Source: Photorhabdus heterorhabditis (GTDB lineage: Bacteria; Pseudomonadota; Gammaproteobacteria; Enterobacterales; Enterobacteriaceae). Taken from it: 64,000 bases of DNA. The DNA is taken from contig NZ_RCWA01000006.1 of the NCBI RefSeq assembly GCF_018448905.1, forward strand, positions 116,947-180,946, read 5' to 3'. Numbering within the stretch: position 1 is the first letter of the stretch; each line of letters begins with the position of its first letter. A program made the translations under genes and the position numbers. Below, one piece after another: positions 36,341 to 44,788 of this stretch. The notes beneath the pieces are model-generated. The model saw only the letters and a list, made by a program, of their open reading frames with translations, had not been told where the DNA came from and ran no database searches.

Positions 36341-36870
36341 GTCTCGTTGTGGCGGGCAGCCTCTTTTGGGTGACCGAAGGTATGGCCGCGGCGGTAAAAC
36401 AGGTCGTCCCACCTGGGTATCAGCAGATTGCGCGGGTGCATGGCGTACCTGCTGAAGTGCTTTATGCGTTGGCACTGGCTGAATCGGCAAAACGTTTGCC
36501 ACAGGAGAAACATGAACGCCCCTGGCCGTGGACGCTCAATGTGGCTGGAAAAAGTTATCGTTATGCAACCCGACAGGCGGTCTGGCAGGCGTTGCAGGGA
36601 TTTATGCGTAGCGTACCCCTCAAACGTATTGATGTGGGGATTACTCAAGTGAATTTAGGCTGGAACGGCCATTATTTTCGTTCTTATTGGGATGCCTTGG
36701 ACCCCTATACTAATCTTCATGTGGCAGCCCGTATTCTGAAAACCTGTTATCAATCCAATCCGGGTAGTTGGTTGAATGCGGCAGGCTGTTATCACCATCC
36801 CGCTGGCGGTCAACCCGCGAGTAAGTATCGGAAAATCGTCGCACGTAAACTGAGTACGCTGGAGACCTGA
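36319..36870 (+). CDS. Lytic transglycosylase (PilT/VirB1-like)
   Basis: A 183-residue periplasmic muramidase. The signal segment GILSLVVAGSLFWVTEGMA is followed by an SLT domain: VPAEVLYALALAES with the catalytic Glu, IDVGITQVNLGWNGHYF, NLHVAARILKTCY and AAGCYHHPAGG. It opens local gaps in peptidoglycan for the pilus or mating channel. It overlaps the upstream gene by 22 bases. R64 names the equivalent gene pilT, but here it sits in the tra cluster, as in PFGI-1/SPI-7-type elements. Confidence 0.86.
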   Translation: MACGGILSLVVAGSLFWVTEGMAAAVKQVVPPGYQQIARVHGVPAEVLYALALAESAKRLPQEKHERPWPWTLNVAGKSYRYATRQAVWQALQGFMRSVPLKRIDVGITQVNLGWNGHYFRSYWDALDPYTNLHVAARILKTCYQSNPGSWLNAAGCYHHPAGGQPASKYRKIVARKLSTLET

Positions 36871-36947
36871 TATCCTGTTTTGTCCACCAATATTGCTGTA
36901 GCTAATACGACACAGACCTGGATTGAACCGAAGGAAAAATAAAGAAG

Positions 36948-37484
36948 ATGTTAATCCATAACTTAATCCGTTATCGCTGCCGTTTATTTTTAATGATGAT
37001 GATATTGACGCCCTGTTCTCAGGCTGCACTGACTATTGTGGCTGATTTAGGTGGACAATCTACAGCAGCGTATTTTGATGCCATTAACGCTCAGGACAAT
37101 GAACCGACGACTTCTTCAAATACGGAGGCGACCCCGCCAGATTTAACCGAAGGGGGCATGTTACCGGTGGAAACGCCTGAATTGTCTCCCGGACCTGTTG
37201 ACGCTCGTCCGTTGCAATTGCCGGGAATGGGGGCGTTGTTCATGATTGGGGATGATGCCCTGTCAAAACAGTGGTTGAAGAAAAATTTGGTTGGCCTTCG
37301 GAAAAAGCAGGCGGTGGGATTGCTAGTTAGTGTGCGGGATAAAGCACAACTGGATGAACTGCGTCAGCTTGCAGAGGGATTGGTATTAGCCCCCGCTTCC
37401 GGCAGTGATTTGGCTCGTCGTTTGCGCTTACAGCATTATCCAGTGTTGATTACCGATACTGGCTTAACCCAGAAGGTGCGTTGA
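36948..37484 (+). CDS. Integrating conjugative element protein (PFL_4695-like, TIGR03765)
   Basis: A 178-residue protein with a Sec signal (FLMMMILTPCSQAA). The mature N-terminus LTIVADLGGQSTAAYFDAIN is characteristic of the family. A Pro-rich linker follows, then a C-terminal domain (ALFMIGDDALSKQWLKKNL ... VGLLVSVRDKAQLDELRQL) with an alternating beta-alpha look. It is invariably next to the coupling protein in this element class. Its function is unknown, presumably periplasmic support of the coupling complex. Confidence 0.8.
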   Translation: MLIHNLIRYRCRLFLMMMILTPCSQAALTIVADLGGQSTAAYFDAINAQDNEPTTSSNTEATPPDLTEGGMLPVETPELSPGPVDARPLQLPGMGALFMIGDDALSKQWLKKNLVGLRKKQAVGLLVSVRDKAQLDELRQLAEGLVLAPASGSDLARRLRLQHYPVLITDTGLTQKVR

Positions 37485-37591
37485 TGTGGCCCCGTCATCC
37501 TATATTATCCGAGCTGGTGTTACCACACAGTTTCCCGGTGCTTTTATTGGGATTGTTGTTGGCAATTGTGGTGTTATGGCGGGCTAGATGA
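37484..37591 (+). CDS. Small membrane peptide between TIGR03765 gene and traD
   Basis: A 35-codon gene whose ATG overlaps the previous stop (TGATG at 37482-37486) and whose stop overlaps the traD ATG (ATGA at 37588-37591). The peptide starts MWPRHPILSELV and ends in one hydrophobic helix (PVLLLGLLLAIVVLWRAR). The double overlap strongly suggests a real, translationally coupled gene. It may stabilise the coupling protein in the membrane; this is inference. Confidence 0.7.
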   Translation: MWPRHPILSELVLPHSFPVLLLGLLLAIVVLWRAR

Positions 37592-39663
37592 GCGATCGTT
37601 ATGTGATTGAAGCACGGTTACGTCCGGCTGTTGAGCTGAATACCGCTGTTGTTTCGGCGGTTGCCGCCGGTGTCTGTATCGCAGCGCCGTGGGCGGTGGC
37701 ATTGTCACCATCGGTCAGTGATGTCATGGCGGCAGGTTTTGGCGTGTTATCAGGTTTCCGATTCGGACAGGGGTTACGTATACTGAACTACCGGCGCAAT
37801 ATCCGACGATTGCCCCGTTATGTGATGGCCAGCCACCAGGTGCCCGTCAGTCATCAGAGATTGTTTCTGGGGAAAGGGTTTCTTTGGCAACAAAAACATA
37901 CACAACGATTTCTGGATACCCTGCGCCCGGAAGTCGAACGTTATGTTCAACCTTCCCGGTATTATCAATTAGCGAGGGCATTTGAGCAGCGGTTTGAGTA
38001 CCCATTGCCCTCTTTATGTCGTCTGACGCAACGTGATTCTCCGTGGAACCCGGTGAGGCCACTGCCGCCAGTAGGAGGCAATCCAGCATTGCATGGCATT
38101 GAACCGGATGAAGTCAATGTGTCAATGGATTTGCGTGAGCGGGTCGGGCACATGTTGGTCCTCGGTACAACCCGAGTTGGTAAGACCCGGCTGGCAGAGT
38201 TACTCATCACGCAGGATATCCGGCGGGGTAATATCACGATTGTGTTTGATCCGAAAGGGGATGCAGACCTGTTCAAACGCATGTGGGCGGAAGCACATCG
38301 TGCCGGGCGGGAAGATGAGTTCCAGGTGTTTCATCTGGGCTGGCCGGATATTAGTGCTCGCTACAATGCTGTTGGGCGTTTTGGTCGGGTTTCAGAAGTC
38401 GCTTCTCGTATAGCAGGACAATTGAGTGGGGCGGGTAACAGTGCCGCTTTTCGTGAGTTTGCCTGGCGTTTTGTCAATATCGTTACTCGTGCTTTGGTGG
38501 CTCTGGGGCAGCGACCTGATTACACCCTGATATTACGTTATGTCACCAATATTGGCGAACTGTATGAAACTTATGCTGAAAAAATTATCAGGCAATGCCT
38601 GCCTGTGTTATGGGAGCAGGTAGAGAAAAGTCTGGGTCTGCTGACGGAAGACGATTTGCCACGCAATATGCAGGGGCAGACGAATGCAGTGAAAATCTGG
38701 GCGATTGAAATGGCACTAAGCTCAGAAGCGGGGAAAAAACTCTACGATCCGATACTGGACGGGTTGCGCAGTGCGGTTCGCTATGATCGCACCTATTTTG
38801 ACAAAATTGTGGCATCCCTGTTGCCATTACTGGAAAAGCTGACCACGGGGAAAACAGCTGCTCTGTTGGCACCAGATTATACGGATATGAATGATCCGCG
38901 TCCCATCTTTGACTGGCAACAAGTGATACGTAAGAAAGGTATCGTCTATGTGGGGCTGGATGCTTTATCGGATGCCGAAGTGGCTTCGGCAGTGGGTAAT
39001 TCCATGTTCGCGGACCTAGTTTCTGTTGCGGGTCACATTTACAAATTTGGTCTGGATGACGGTTTACCAGAAGGCAAAACGAGAAAACTCCCCATTAGCT
39101 TACATTGTGATGAATTCAATGAGCTGATGGGCGATGAATTTATCCCGCTGATTAACAAAGGGGGTGGTGCCGGGATAGAGGTAACCGCTTACACCCAGAC
39201 TTTGTCTGATATTGAAGCACGTATTGGCAGCAGTGCTAAAGCGGCGCAGGTAACAGGAAATTTTAATACCTTAGTTATGTTGCGGGTCAGGGAAAACAAC
39301 ACTGCCGAACTGCTAACCCGCCAGTTGCCGGAGGTGGAAGTGTACACTAAAACTTTGGTCTCCGGGATTACCGATATTTCCAGTCCAGAGCAAGGCGGTC
39401 ATTTTACCTCTAATACCCAGGATCGGGTTAGCACGATCAGAACGCCGTTAATTACCCCCGCCGAGGTGATTAATCTGCCGAAAGGTCAGGCATTTGCTTT
39501 GCTTGAAGGGGGACGGTTATGGAAGATCCGCATGCCGTTGCCAGCAGCCGATGATGATGACCTGATGCCGGCAAGTCTGCAAAAAATCGCTGATGATATG
39601 CGTAAACATTACCGTACCAGTGAATCCTGGTGGTCGGGTAGTGCAATGCCAGATGACAGTTAG
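37588..39663 (+). CDS. traD: Type IV coupling protein TraD (SXT/TOL subfamily)
   Basis: A 691-residue VirD4/TraD ATPase that brings the relaxosome to the secretion channel. The N-terminal hydrophobic segment is about 22-60 (VCIAAPWAVALSPSVSDVMA). Walker A is LGTTRVGKTRLAELL near residue 195. Walker B is SLHCDEFNEL near 510, followed by the family's AYTQTLSDIEARIGSSAKAAQ region. The length and order fit the SXT/TOL-type TraD. Directly followed by its membrane partner gene. No relaxase gene lies nearby, which is usual for this layout. Confidence 0.93.
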   Translation: MSDRYVIEARLRPAVELNTAVVSAVAAGVCIAAPWAVALSPSVSDVMAAGFGVLSGFRFGQGLRILNYRRNIRRLPRYVMASHQVPVSHQRLFLGKGFLWQQKHTQRFLDTLRPEVERYVQPSRYYQLARAFEQRFEYPLPSLCRLTQRDSPWNPVRPLPPVGGNPALHGIEPDEVNVSMDLRERVGHMLVLGTTRVGKTRLAELLITQDIRRGNITIVFDPKGDADLFKRMWAEAHRAGREDEFQVFHLGWPDISARYNAVGRFGRVSEVASRIAGQLSGAGNSAAFREFAWRFVNIVTRALVALGQRPDYTLILRYVTNIGELYETYAEKIIRQCLPVLWEQVEKSLGLLTEDDLPRNMQGQTNAVKIWAIEMALSSEAGKKLYDPILDGLRSAVRYDRTYFDKIVASLLPLLEKLTTGKTAALLAPDYTDMNDPRPIFDWQQVIRKKGIVYVGLDALSDAEVASAVGNSMFADLVSVAGHIYKFGLDDGLPEGKTRKLPISLHCDEFNELMGDEFIPLINKGGGAGIEVTAYTQTLSDIEARIGSSAKAAQVTGNFNTLVMLRVRENNTAELLTRQLPEVEVYTKTLVSGITDISSPEQGGHFTSNTQDRVSTIRTPLITPAEVINLPKGQAFALLEGGRLWKIRMPLPAADDDDLMPASLQKIADDMRKHYRTSESWWSGSAMPDDS

Positions 39664-39721
39664 GTTGACTTCAATGTGATGTTAAATCCAGCGGTGCTGA
39701 CGCCTGATGAGGAAGCTGACG

Positions 39722-40474
39722 ATGACGCAGCAGAAAGCTAAATCGCCGCAGATGCCACCGAAAAAATCAGGCCCGTTAAAAACGGCCCTGTGGGAGCTGC
39801 CATGGATGCTCATTGGCTTTTTGCTGGTATCGTTGTTTTTTAGTTTGGTTGTTGAATACCTTGGGATAGCCTTTTTCTGGCCGGAACAGGGCGAAAGGCA
39901 TAGCCAACAAGTGATGCTCACGGAAAGCGGTTGGTTGTCTAAAGAATTTACCCGCAGCTTACTGTTATCAGAGCCTGCGACTACGCTCAGTATCGGGTTA
40001 AAATGGAGTTATCAGTGGGTGTTTGTAGACAGTGGTGCACTGGACTGGATTAACCAACAACATACAGTACAAGCTCGGAGCCACTATGAAATGGTGAGAG
40101 AGTTGAGCGATTGGAGTGTATTACTGGCGGAAAGTTTGCGGAAGTACCTGCTGGCAACGGTATATGTGACCGTAACCTTTATTATCCGGCTCACTATTCT
40201 GGTGTTGTCTTTGCCATTGTTTGTGATGGTTATAGGCGTTGCTGTCGTTGAAGGACTAAGCCGACGTGACTTGCGACGTTATGGTGCCGCTTATGAGTCG
40301 AGTTTTGTTTATCATCATGCCAAACGGTTTGTGAAACCGGCGTTTTGTGTACCCTGTCTGTTATATCTCTCCTGGCCATCGGCTGTGTATCCTAATTTAC
40401 TCTTGTTGCCTGCAGCTCTCCTATTAGGGATCGCTATTACCGTGATGATGAGTACTTTTAAGAAATATCTTTGA
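39722..40474 (+). CDS. Integrating conjugative element membrane protein (TIGR03747-like)
   Basis: A 250-residue polytopic membrane protein from the ATG at 39722, which has GAGGAAG at the right distance; an ATG at 39707 would add five residues. The first helix is near LPWMLIGFLLVSLFFSLVVEYLGI. More segments occur near 155-185 (LATVYVTVTFIIRLTILVLSLPLFVMVIGVAVV) and at the C-terminus, with the conserved-looking YHHAKRFVKPAF. It always accompanies TraD in this element class and is thought to be its membrane partner. End of the first tra block; cargo follows. Confidence 0.83.
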   Translation: MTQQKAKSPQMPPKKSGPLKTALWELPWMLIGFLLVSLFFSLVVEYLGIAFFWPEQGERHSQQVMLTESGWLSKEFTRSLLLSEPATTLSIGLKWSYQWVFVDSGALDWINQQHTVQARSHYEMVRELSDWSVLLAESLRKYLLATVYVTVTFIIRLTILVLSLPLFVMVIGVAVVEGLSRRDLRRYGAAYESSFVYHHAKRFVKPAFCVPCLLYLSWPSAVYPNLLLLPAALLLGIAITVMMSTFKKYL

Positions 40475-40666
40475 GGTAATAAATAGGTAAAATTTTTAAT
40501 GATTTTTGTTAGATTTTTCAGCGAAAAAGCCTAATTTGGCAGTAAAAAGAAAAAATAATGGCATTTACTCAGTTAACCATTTAGCATATTTTTGTACTGC
40601 CTTTTCGGCAGTTACCGTATAGGTGTTCTTAGTAACCTTTTATGTTATGAATTGGGAACAGATAAA

Positions 40667-41557
40667 ATGTTGCAACTTGATTTTGGATCTTCAGATTCCT
40701 TCGAACGAGCGATATCTCCATTTGAGGAGATGGCTGCATATGAAGCGCTGTGGACTGAGCAGGGCACCACATTTAAAACTATTGCTGATAAATTCCGGCA
40801 GGCACCTAATGGTACGATACCATCTGAACTTGTCCCCGAAGAAGAAAGAGAGTCTGTCAAAAAGTCACTGAAATATATTCTTAATAAATATTCTGTGGAG
40901 CATTTAGGTGTTAGAGTGCACGGAGCTAGTGAGTATCCTGATAAATTGAGGGATGCTCGTCACCCAATAGAATTATTTTATTATCAAGGTTGGTGGGATT
41001 TAGTTAATACTCGGTGTGTGGCTGTTGTCGGTTCACGAAAGATATCTGATGAAGGTCGCCGTAGAACAAGAAAGCTAGTTAAATGTCTTGTGAATGATGG
41101 ATTTACTATCATTTCTGGCTTGGCTGAGGGAGTCGATACGGTTGCTCATACGACTGCGTTGGAGTTGGGAGGTAACACAATAGCGGTTATTGGTACTCCA
41201 TTGTCTCATATTTACCCAAGACAGAATAGTGAGCTCCAAAAGGCAATTAGAGAAAGTTATTTGCTAATTAGCCAGGTACCATTTAAACGTTATATTGAGC
41301 AAGATTATCGTAGTAATCGTCTGTTTTTTCCTGAGCGCAATGTGACTATGTCAGCATTATCTGAAGCGACTATTATCGTTGAGGCATCTGATACCTCAGG
41401 AACGATGACGCAAGCTAGAGCGGCTTTGAATCAAGGCAGGAAATTATTTATATTAGAATCTTGTTTTAAGAATACTTCGATTAGCTGGCCGGAAAAATAT
41501 GAAGCGTTAGGGGCTATAAGGGTTAAAGACTATGAGGATATTAGGGAACATCTGTGA
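40667..41557 (+). CDS. DprA/Smf-like Rossmann protein
   Basis: A 296-residue protein from the ATG at 40667. An N-terminal helical part (1-95) precedes a DprA-type Rossmann/LOG domain: VAVVGSRKISDEGRRRT, IISGLAEGVDTVAHTTAL, GGNTIAVIGTPLSHIYP and PERNVTMSALSEATIIVEASDTSGTM. Housekeeping DprA loads RecA on incoming single-stranded DNA. Isolated mobile-element versions beside a phosphoribosyltransferase, as here, look like a defence or nucleic-acid-sensing pair instead. A hairpin (ACTGCC/GGCAGT, 40596-40612) lies in its leader. It overlaps the following pseudogene by 4 bases, so the two once formed an operon. Confidence 0.82.
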   Translation: MLQLDFGSSDSFERAISPFEEMAAYEALWTEQGTTFKTIADKFRQAPNGTIPSELVPEEERESVKKSLKYILNKYSVEHLGVRVHGASEYPDKLRDARHPIELFYYQGWWDLVNTRCVAVVGSRKISDEGRRRTRKLVKCLVNDGFTIISGLAEGVDTVAHTTALELGGNTIAVIGTPLSHIYPRQNSELQKAIRESYLLISQVPFKRYIEQDYRSNRLFFPERNVTMSALSEATIIVEASDTSGTMTQARAALNQGRKLFILESCFKNTSISWPEKYEALGAIRVKDYEDIREHL

Positions 41558-41868
41558 CTTACCGTCTTACAAAAATTGATGAATTGAGTCGTAGAGATCA
41601 CTACTATCTTGCAGAGGACGACATTTGTTAGTTTTATTGTTACTTTCATGGGGAATATACAGCCAGAAAAGGTTCTGCTTGCAGTGAAATGAATAGGTTA
41701 ATAATAAATCTAAAAAAGAGTGTATTACAGAGAACTGAAGAGCATTATAAATATAAGCAGCAGGCAATAAATAGAATAGCTGAAATGTTGTCTCATATCA
41801 TCAGCACCCTTCAACGTTTGACTTTTGTTCCAGTACCTCCATCAAAGTGCAAAACTGACATTAGTTAA
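41554..41868 (+). pseudogene. Truncated phosphoribosyltransferase-like partner of DprA
   Basis: From a GTG overlapping the DprA stop, the frame reads TYRLTKIDELSRRDHYYLAE and DDIC, meets a TAG, then continues in frame with YFHGEYTARKGSACSEMN, AINRIAEMLSHIISTL and TFVPVPPSKCKTD before a TAA. The FVPVPPSK motif is typical of ComF-like phosphoribosyltransferase-fold proteins, but the PRPP-binding second half is missing. The gene is broken by the internal stop and the truncation. The DprA gene may therefore be orphaned. Confidence 0.72.
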
Positions 41869-41982
41869 TCTCAACTTTGCTTAAGAAGAGCGAGTTCAGA
41901 ACCCCGTAAATTCAAACTCGGCTTTTTCGGTTGAAAAAAGAATATAAAATCGAGCTGCTATGGTTGAAATTATAGTGAATAC

Positions 41983-42002
41983 GTTATATTCTTGATTATA
42001 AC
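41983..42002. promoter_or_regulatory. Candidate operator of the toxin-antitoxin pair
   Basis: Perfect 6-bp inverted repeat GTTATA / TATAAC with an 8-base spacer, 20 bases upstream of the toxin start. It is AT-rich and overlaps a plausible -10 region, as expected for autoregulation by the HigA-type antitoxin. Confidence 0.5.
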
Positions 42003-42022
42003 AAATAGGCTATGGAGTCGAT

Positions 42023-42373
42023 ATGTGGGAAGTCATAACGACAGAGTGTTTTGATGAGTGGTTCCTGACTCAGGAAGATGCTCTAAGGGAGTCAGTCTAT
42101 GAAGCTATGGGGGTATTGGAAAAGTTCGGCCCAAAACTTGGCAGACCATATGTTGATACATTGAGTGGTTCTGATTTCCCCAATATGAAGGAACTGCGTG
42201 TACAACATGCTGGTAATCCTATCAGAGCGTTTTTTGCGTTTGATCCTACCCGCTGCGCAATTATTTTGTGTGCTGGCGATAAAACGGGATTAAATGAGAA
42301 ACGTTTCTATAAGGATATGATTCGGCTGGCTGATTCCGAGTACCATAAACATCTTGCGAAACTGGAGGAATAA
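42023..42373 (+). CDS. higB: HigB/RelE-type toxin
   Basis: A 116-residue toxin of the phage-derived Gp49-like/HigB group. The core reads FDEWFLTQEDALRESVYEAM at the start, LGRPYVDTLSGSDFPNMKEL, IRAFFAFDPTRCAIILCAGDKTG and a Lys/Arg-rich end. The family cleaves mRNA on the ribosome. GGAG precedes the ATG. The toxin precedes the antitoxin, the reverse order typical of higBA, with 2 bases between them. It may stabilise the element. Confidence 0.9.
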   Translation: MWEVITTECFDEWFLTQEDALRESVYEAMGVLEKFGPKLGRPYVDTLSGSDFPNMKELRVQHAGNPIRAFFAFDPTRCAIILCAGDKTGLNEKRFYKDMIRLADSEYHKHLAKLEE

Positions 42374-42375
42374 TC

Positions 42376-42675
42376 ATGGCTACTTACAGAGAACTGTTGG
42401 CTAAAGAAAGTCCTGAAATGCAGGCACGAGTCGCAGAACGGGTTGAAGAAGCCAGTATCCAGATCGCCCTTAGCCAATTGCGTGATGAGCTAAAAATTTC
42501 ACAAACAGAATTGGCCGCTGTTATGGGGGTCAAACAGCCTTCCGTTGCTCGAATGGAACAAGCTGACAATGATCCAAGGCTATCAACACTTAAGCGCTAT
42601 GTGAAAGCATTAGGCGGCGAATTAAGTCTTGATGTGACACTTCCAACGGGTAAGCGCGTAGTTTTCCATCTTTAA
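42376..42675 (+). CDS. higA: HigA-type antitoxin (XRE family)
   Basis: A 99-residue helix-turn-helix protein. The HTH is ISQTELAAVMGVKQPSVARM at about 48-67, followed by DPRLSTLKRYVKALGGEL and a short beta C-terminus (LPTGKRVVFHL). It neutralises the upstream toxin and probably represses the shared promoter through the palindrome at 41983. Confidence 0.9.
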   Translation: MATYRELLAKESPEMQARVAERVEEASIQIALSQLRDELKISQTELAAVMGVKQPSVARMEQADNDPRLSTLKRYVKALGGELSLDVTLPTGKRVVFHL

Positions 42676-42679
42676 GGGA

Positions 42680-42705
42680 GAAAGTCCGCAGAGCGGGCTT
42701 TCTTC
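42680..42705 (+). terminator. Rho-independent terminator after higBA
   Basis: Stem AAAGTCCGC / GCGGGCTTT (one G-T pair) with a 3-base loop, followed by CTTC; five bases after the antitoxin stop. Confidence 0.7.
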
Positions 42706-42751
42706 AGATTATTGACAAGGTATTGTTTTTTTATCCGGTACTTTGTTTTAA

Positions 42752-43320
42752 TTAACCTCGGTTTCGTTTAAAAATAGTGATATCATAATCCTGTAAATTC
42801 AAGCTTGATTTTTTAGGTTGGAATGTATAAGCAATTAGGCCAGCGACGATTTCCAATAAAAAACCGAGCTGACTGCGGTGTCTTGAATGCGCTATCTGAG
42901 AAATATTTTTGAGCTGATCCATGACCGTTTCTATCAAAAATTGCCTTCTTAACATCAGCTTATCCCAGAGAGATAATGCTTTTGCCTTCATATTATTACG
43001 GTGAGTGATTAACGTTATTCCTTCTGCTTTCAGCTCATCGCACAAGGTCTGTGATAAATACCCTTTATCGTCCATCCTGTTAATCCTTGTACCCGCGCTT
43101 TGATGGGATGGCAATCATCCTAATTTCCTGAGATCAACTTAACCGCCAAAAGTTTGCCACAATCATTGATAATCAGATGAAGTTTAAAGTTATAAAACGC
43201 CCGTACTCGTTTTCATTTGCTGTGAGACGCTCTCAAATACTTGATGACGGGGAAACGGAGGTGTAGCTGACCAATCCGGGAAAATCAGCCTTAAAATAGT
43301 GTCTTACATGTTCAATATAA
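42752..43320 (-). pseudogene. IS982-family transposase remnant
   Basis: The C-terminal third is still open (42752-43114): MDDKGYLSQTLCDELKAEG, LITHRNNMKAKAL, LLRRQFLIETVMDQLKNI and HSRHRSQLGFLLEIVAGLIAY, all typical of IS982. Further upstream on the minus strand, family motifs are recognisable in shifting frames with stops (FITLNFI, IVANFWRLS, CHPIKA-like). It is cut on the right by the IS1595-type element. Inactive. Confidence 0.82.
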
Positions 43321-43329
43321 AAAATGTTT

Positions 43330-44033
43330 GGGGCTGCCCTAGATCGCGATTATATTCTTCCTTTAACTATTTGTTTTAGAATGTGTAATTGGTCTTTTAC
43401 ACCCGGTGTATTAAACCTCCACTCACATTCCTTAAGAAAGAGCTCAAAATGCTCCTTTGGTATGCTTAAATCTACGCAAATGACGTTTGGCTTGGTTCCA
43501 AAAATTCTCTATTCCATCGATATGATTTTGACTATTTTTAGCGTCTACACACTCTGTACTATGGTTGATTCGATAGTGTTTAAAATCGGATACATCTAAC
43601 ACATCATAGCGGGCAAAATTGTCTGTGTAGACCAGGCTGTCAGGCTTAATCTTGGCAGTGATTATCGGCATTAAGGTATCAGATTTAGCGTTAGGTATTA
43701 GGCGGGTGTAAACCTTGTCACCTCGCTTGAGAAGTCCAAAAACAGGGACTTTCCCCGAGGAGCCTCGTCTGCGTTTGCCCTTACGTTTACCGCCGAAATA
43801 GCTTTCGTCTATCTCGACTTCACCGTCAAACATAGAATATTCATCGACATAACCTGCGATAAGGACTCTGAGGCGGTGAAAATAGTAAGCCGAAGTCGTT
43901 TTGTTGACACCGACTAACTCGAGTTGTAGCCCCGGCAACGAAGAGCCCATGAAGACGTTTTTGCTTGTATTGGCTAATCCGACTTTTTCTCATCTGGATA
44001 TCCTAGATAAAATAACTTATCTAGGACAGCCCC
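43330..44033 (-). mobile_element. IS1595-family (IS1016-like) element, 704 bp, degenerate
   Basis: Bounded by inverted repeats GGGGCTGCCCTAGAT (left) and the reverse complement of ATCTAGGACAGCCCC (right), with one mismatch. The length is normal for the IS1016 group. No obvious 8-bp target duplication: AAATGTTT on the left, TTAAGTTA on the right. It lies beside the IS982 remnant upstream of the second tra block. Transposase coding is disrupted (see pseudogene). Confidence 0.83.
43350..43993 (-). pseudogene. IS1595-family transposase, two frameshifts
   Basis: Starts MRKSRISQYKQKRLHGLFVAGATT, shifts frame, then runs ELVGVNKTTSAYYFHRLR, VEIDESYFGGKRKGKRRRG, VYTDNFARYDVLDV, INHSTECVDAKNSQNHIDGI and ENFWNQAKRHLRRF in one long frame (43444-43950). 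A probable extra T in GCATTTTGAG breaks it again. The last 30 residues, with KECEWRFNTPGVKDQLHILK, lie in another frame to the TAA at 43350-43352. The DDE motif region is otherwise preserved, so decay is recent. Confidence 0.82.
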
Positions 44034-44188
44034 TTAAGTTAAATACAAAGTGGAATCCCGCCTTGGTTTCAACCTTAAATTCAAGTACCCAAAATTTTCA
44101 AAATCAGATAAACAATTATTCACTGTAATCGTTACCCTTTTTCGTCACTCTGTTGATGTATATATCTACGCTGATTTAGGGTAATGCT

Positions 44189-44515
44189 ATGGTTTATTTC
44201 CGTTTATTTTCCCATAGTCTTTTTGTCCTGATGATACTAATGAGTTGGCCTGTGCTGGCCGGGGAAAAAGATGAGCTGGCCACCACACTCAAACAGCTTG
44301 ACCAGGTGCAGGCCAGTTTGGAACGTGCCCGGGTTTTGGCCGTTCAGGAGGGGCAGGCAGACCGTTTTTATTTTGATTATCTACGTGCTAACCGGGACCT
44401 CAATATTGTCCGTGAAGGCATTAACCGCTATCTGACCCCCTCCCGTGCCCAACCCGGGATTTCTGCGGTTGCGTTGGATGTGACCGGTCAGTATCGTCAG
44501 GAGCGAATCCGGTGA
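44189..44515 (+). CDS. RAQPRD-family conjugative element protein
   Basis: A 108-residue exported protein and first gene of the second tra block. Signal peptide SLFVLMILMSWPVLA. The family hallmark SRAQPGISAV near residue 90 matches the RAQPRD motif (here RAQPG). The middle is helical (LATTLKQLDQVQASLERARVL). The function is unknown; the family is found only in conjugative integrating elements. It overlaps the next gene by 4 bases (GTGA). Confidence 0.85.
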   Translation: MVYFRLFSHSLFVLMILMSWPVLAGEKDELATTLKQLDQVQASLERARVLAVQEGQADRFYFDYLRANRDLNIVREGINRYLTPSRAQPGISAVALDVTGQYRQERIR

Positions 44516-44748
44516 ACGAGGTACAACGTAATGCATTCAGGGCGGCTTCCGGCAATCTCGATCCTCATGTGATGCAATTTCTCTGTATCGGTTTACTGAT
44601 AGCGGTGTTATTTCTTTGGGCCGCATGGGGAATGGTGGACGTCTGGCAGGGCTGGGCCAATGAAAAGGTCCGTGAAGCGGCGATGAACCGTTTTGTCATT
44701 CGTGTGGCGTTGTTGCTGGTGATGGCTATCTGGATGTTTGCCAGCTAA
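44512..44748 (+). CDS. Small membrane protein of the mating apparatus (TIGR03758-like)
   Basis: A 78-residue protein with two transmembrane helices: FLCIGLLIAVLFLWAAWGMV and IRVALLLVMAIWMFAS. GTG start overlapping the RAQPRD gene stop. Its position between the RAQPRD and pilin-like genes is constant in PFGI-1-type elements. Probable inner-membrane component of the secretion channel. Confidence 0.8.
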   Translation: MNEVQRNAFRAASGNLDPHVMQFLCIGLLIAVLFLWAAWGMVDVWQGWANEKVREAAMNRFVIRVALLLVMAIWMFAS

Positions 44749-44788
44749 TCGGTTTTTTTAACCTGTAATGGAAAAAAGGGAAAATGAA

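Noticed and set aside
39679-39741. 20-codon acidic frame overlapping the start of the TIGR03747-like gene
   Set aside because: Too short, no clear ribosome binding site, and it overlaps the better-supported gene.
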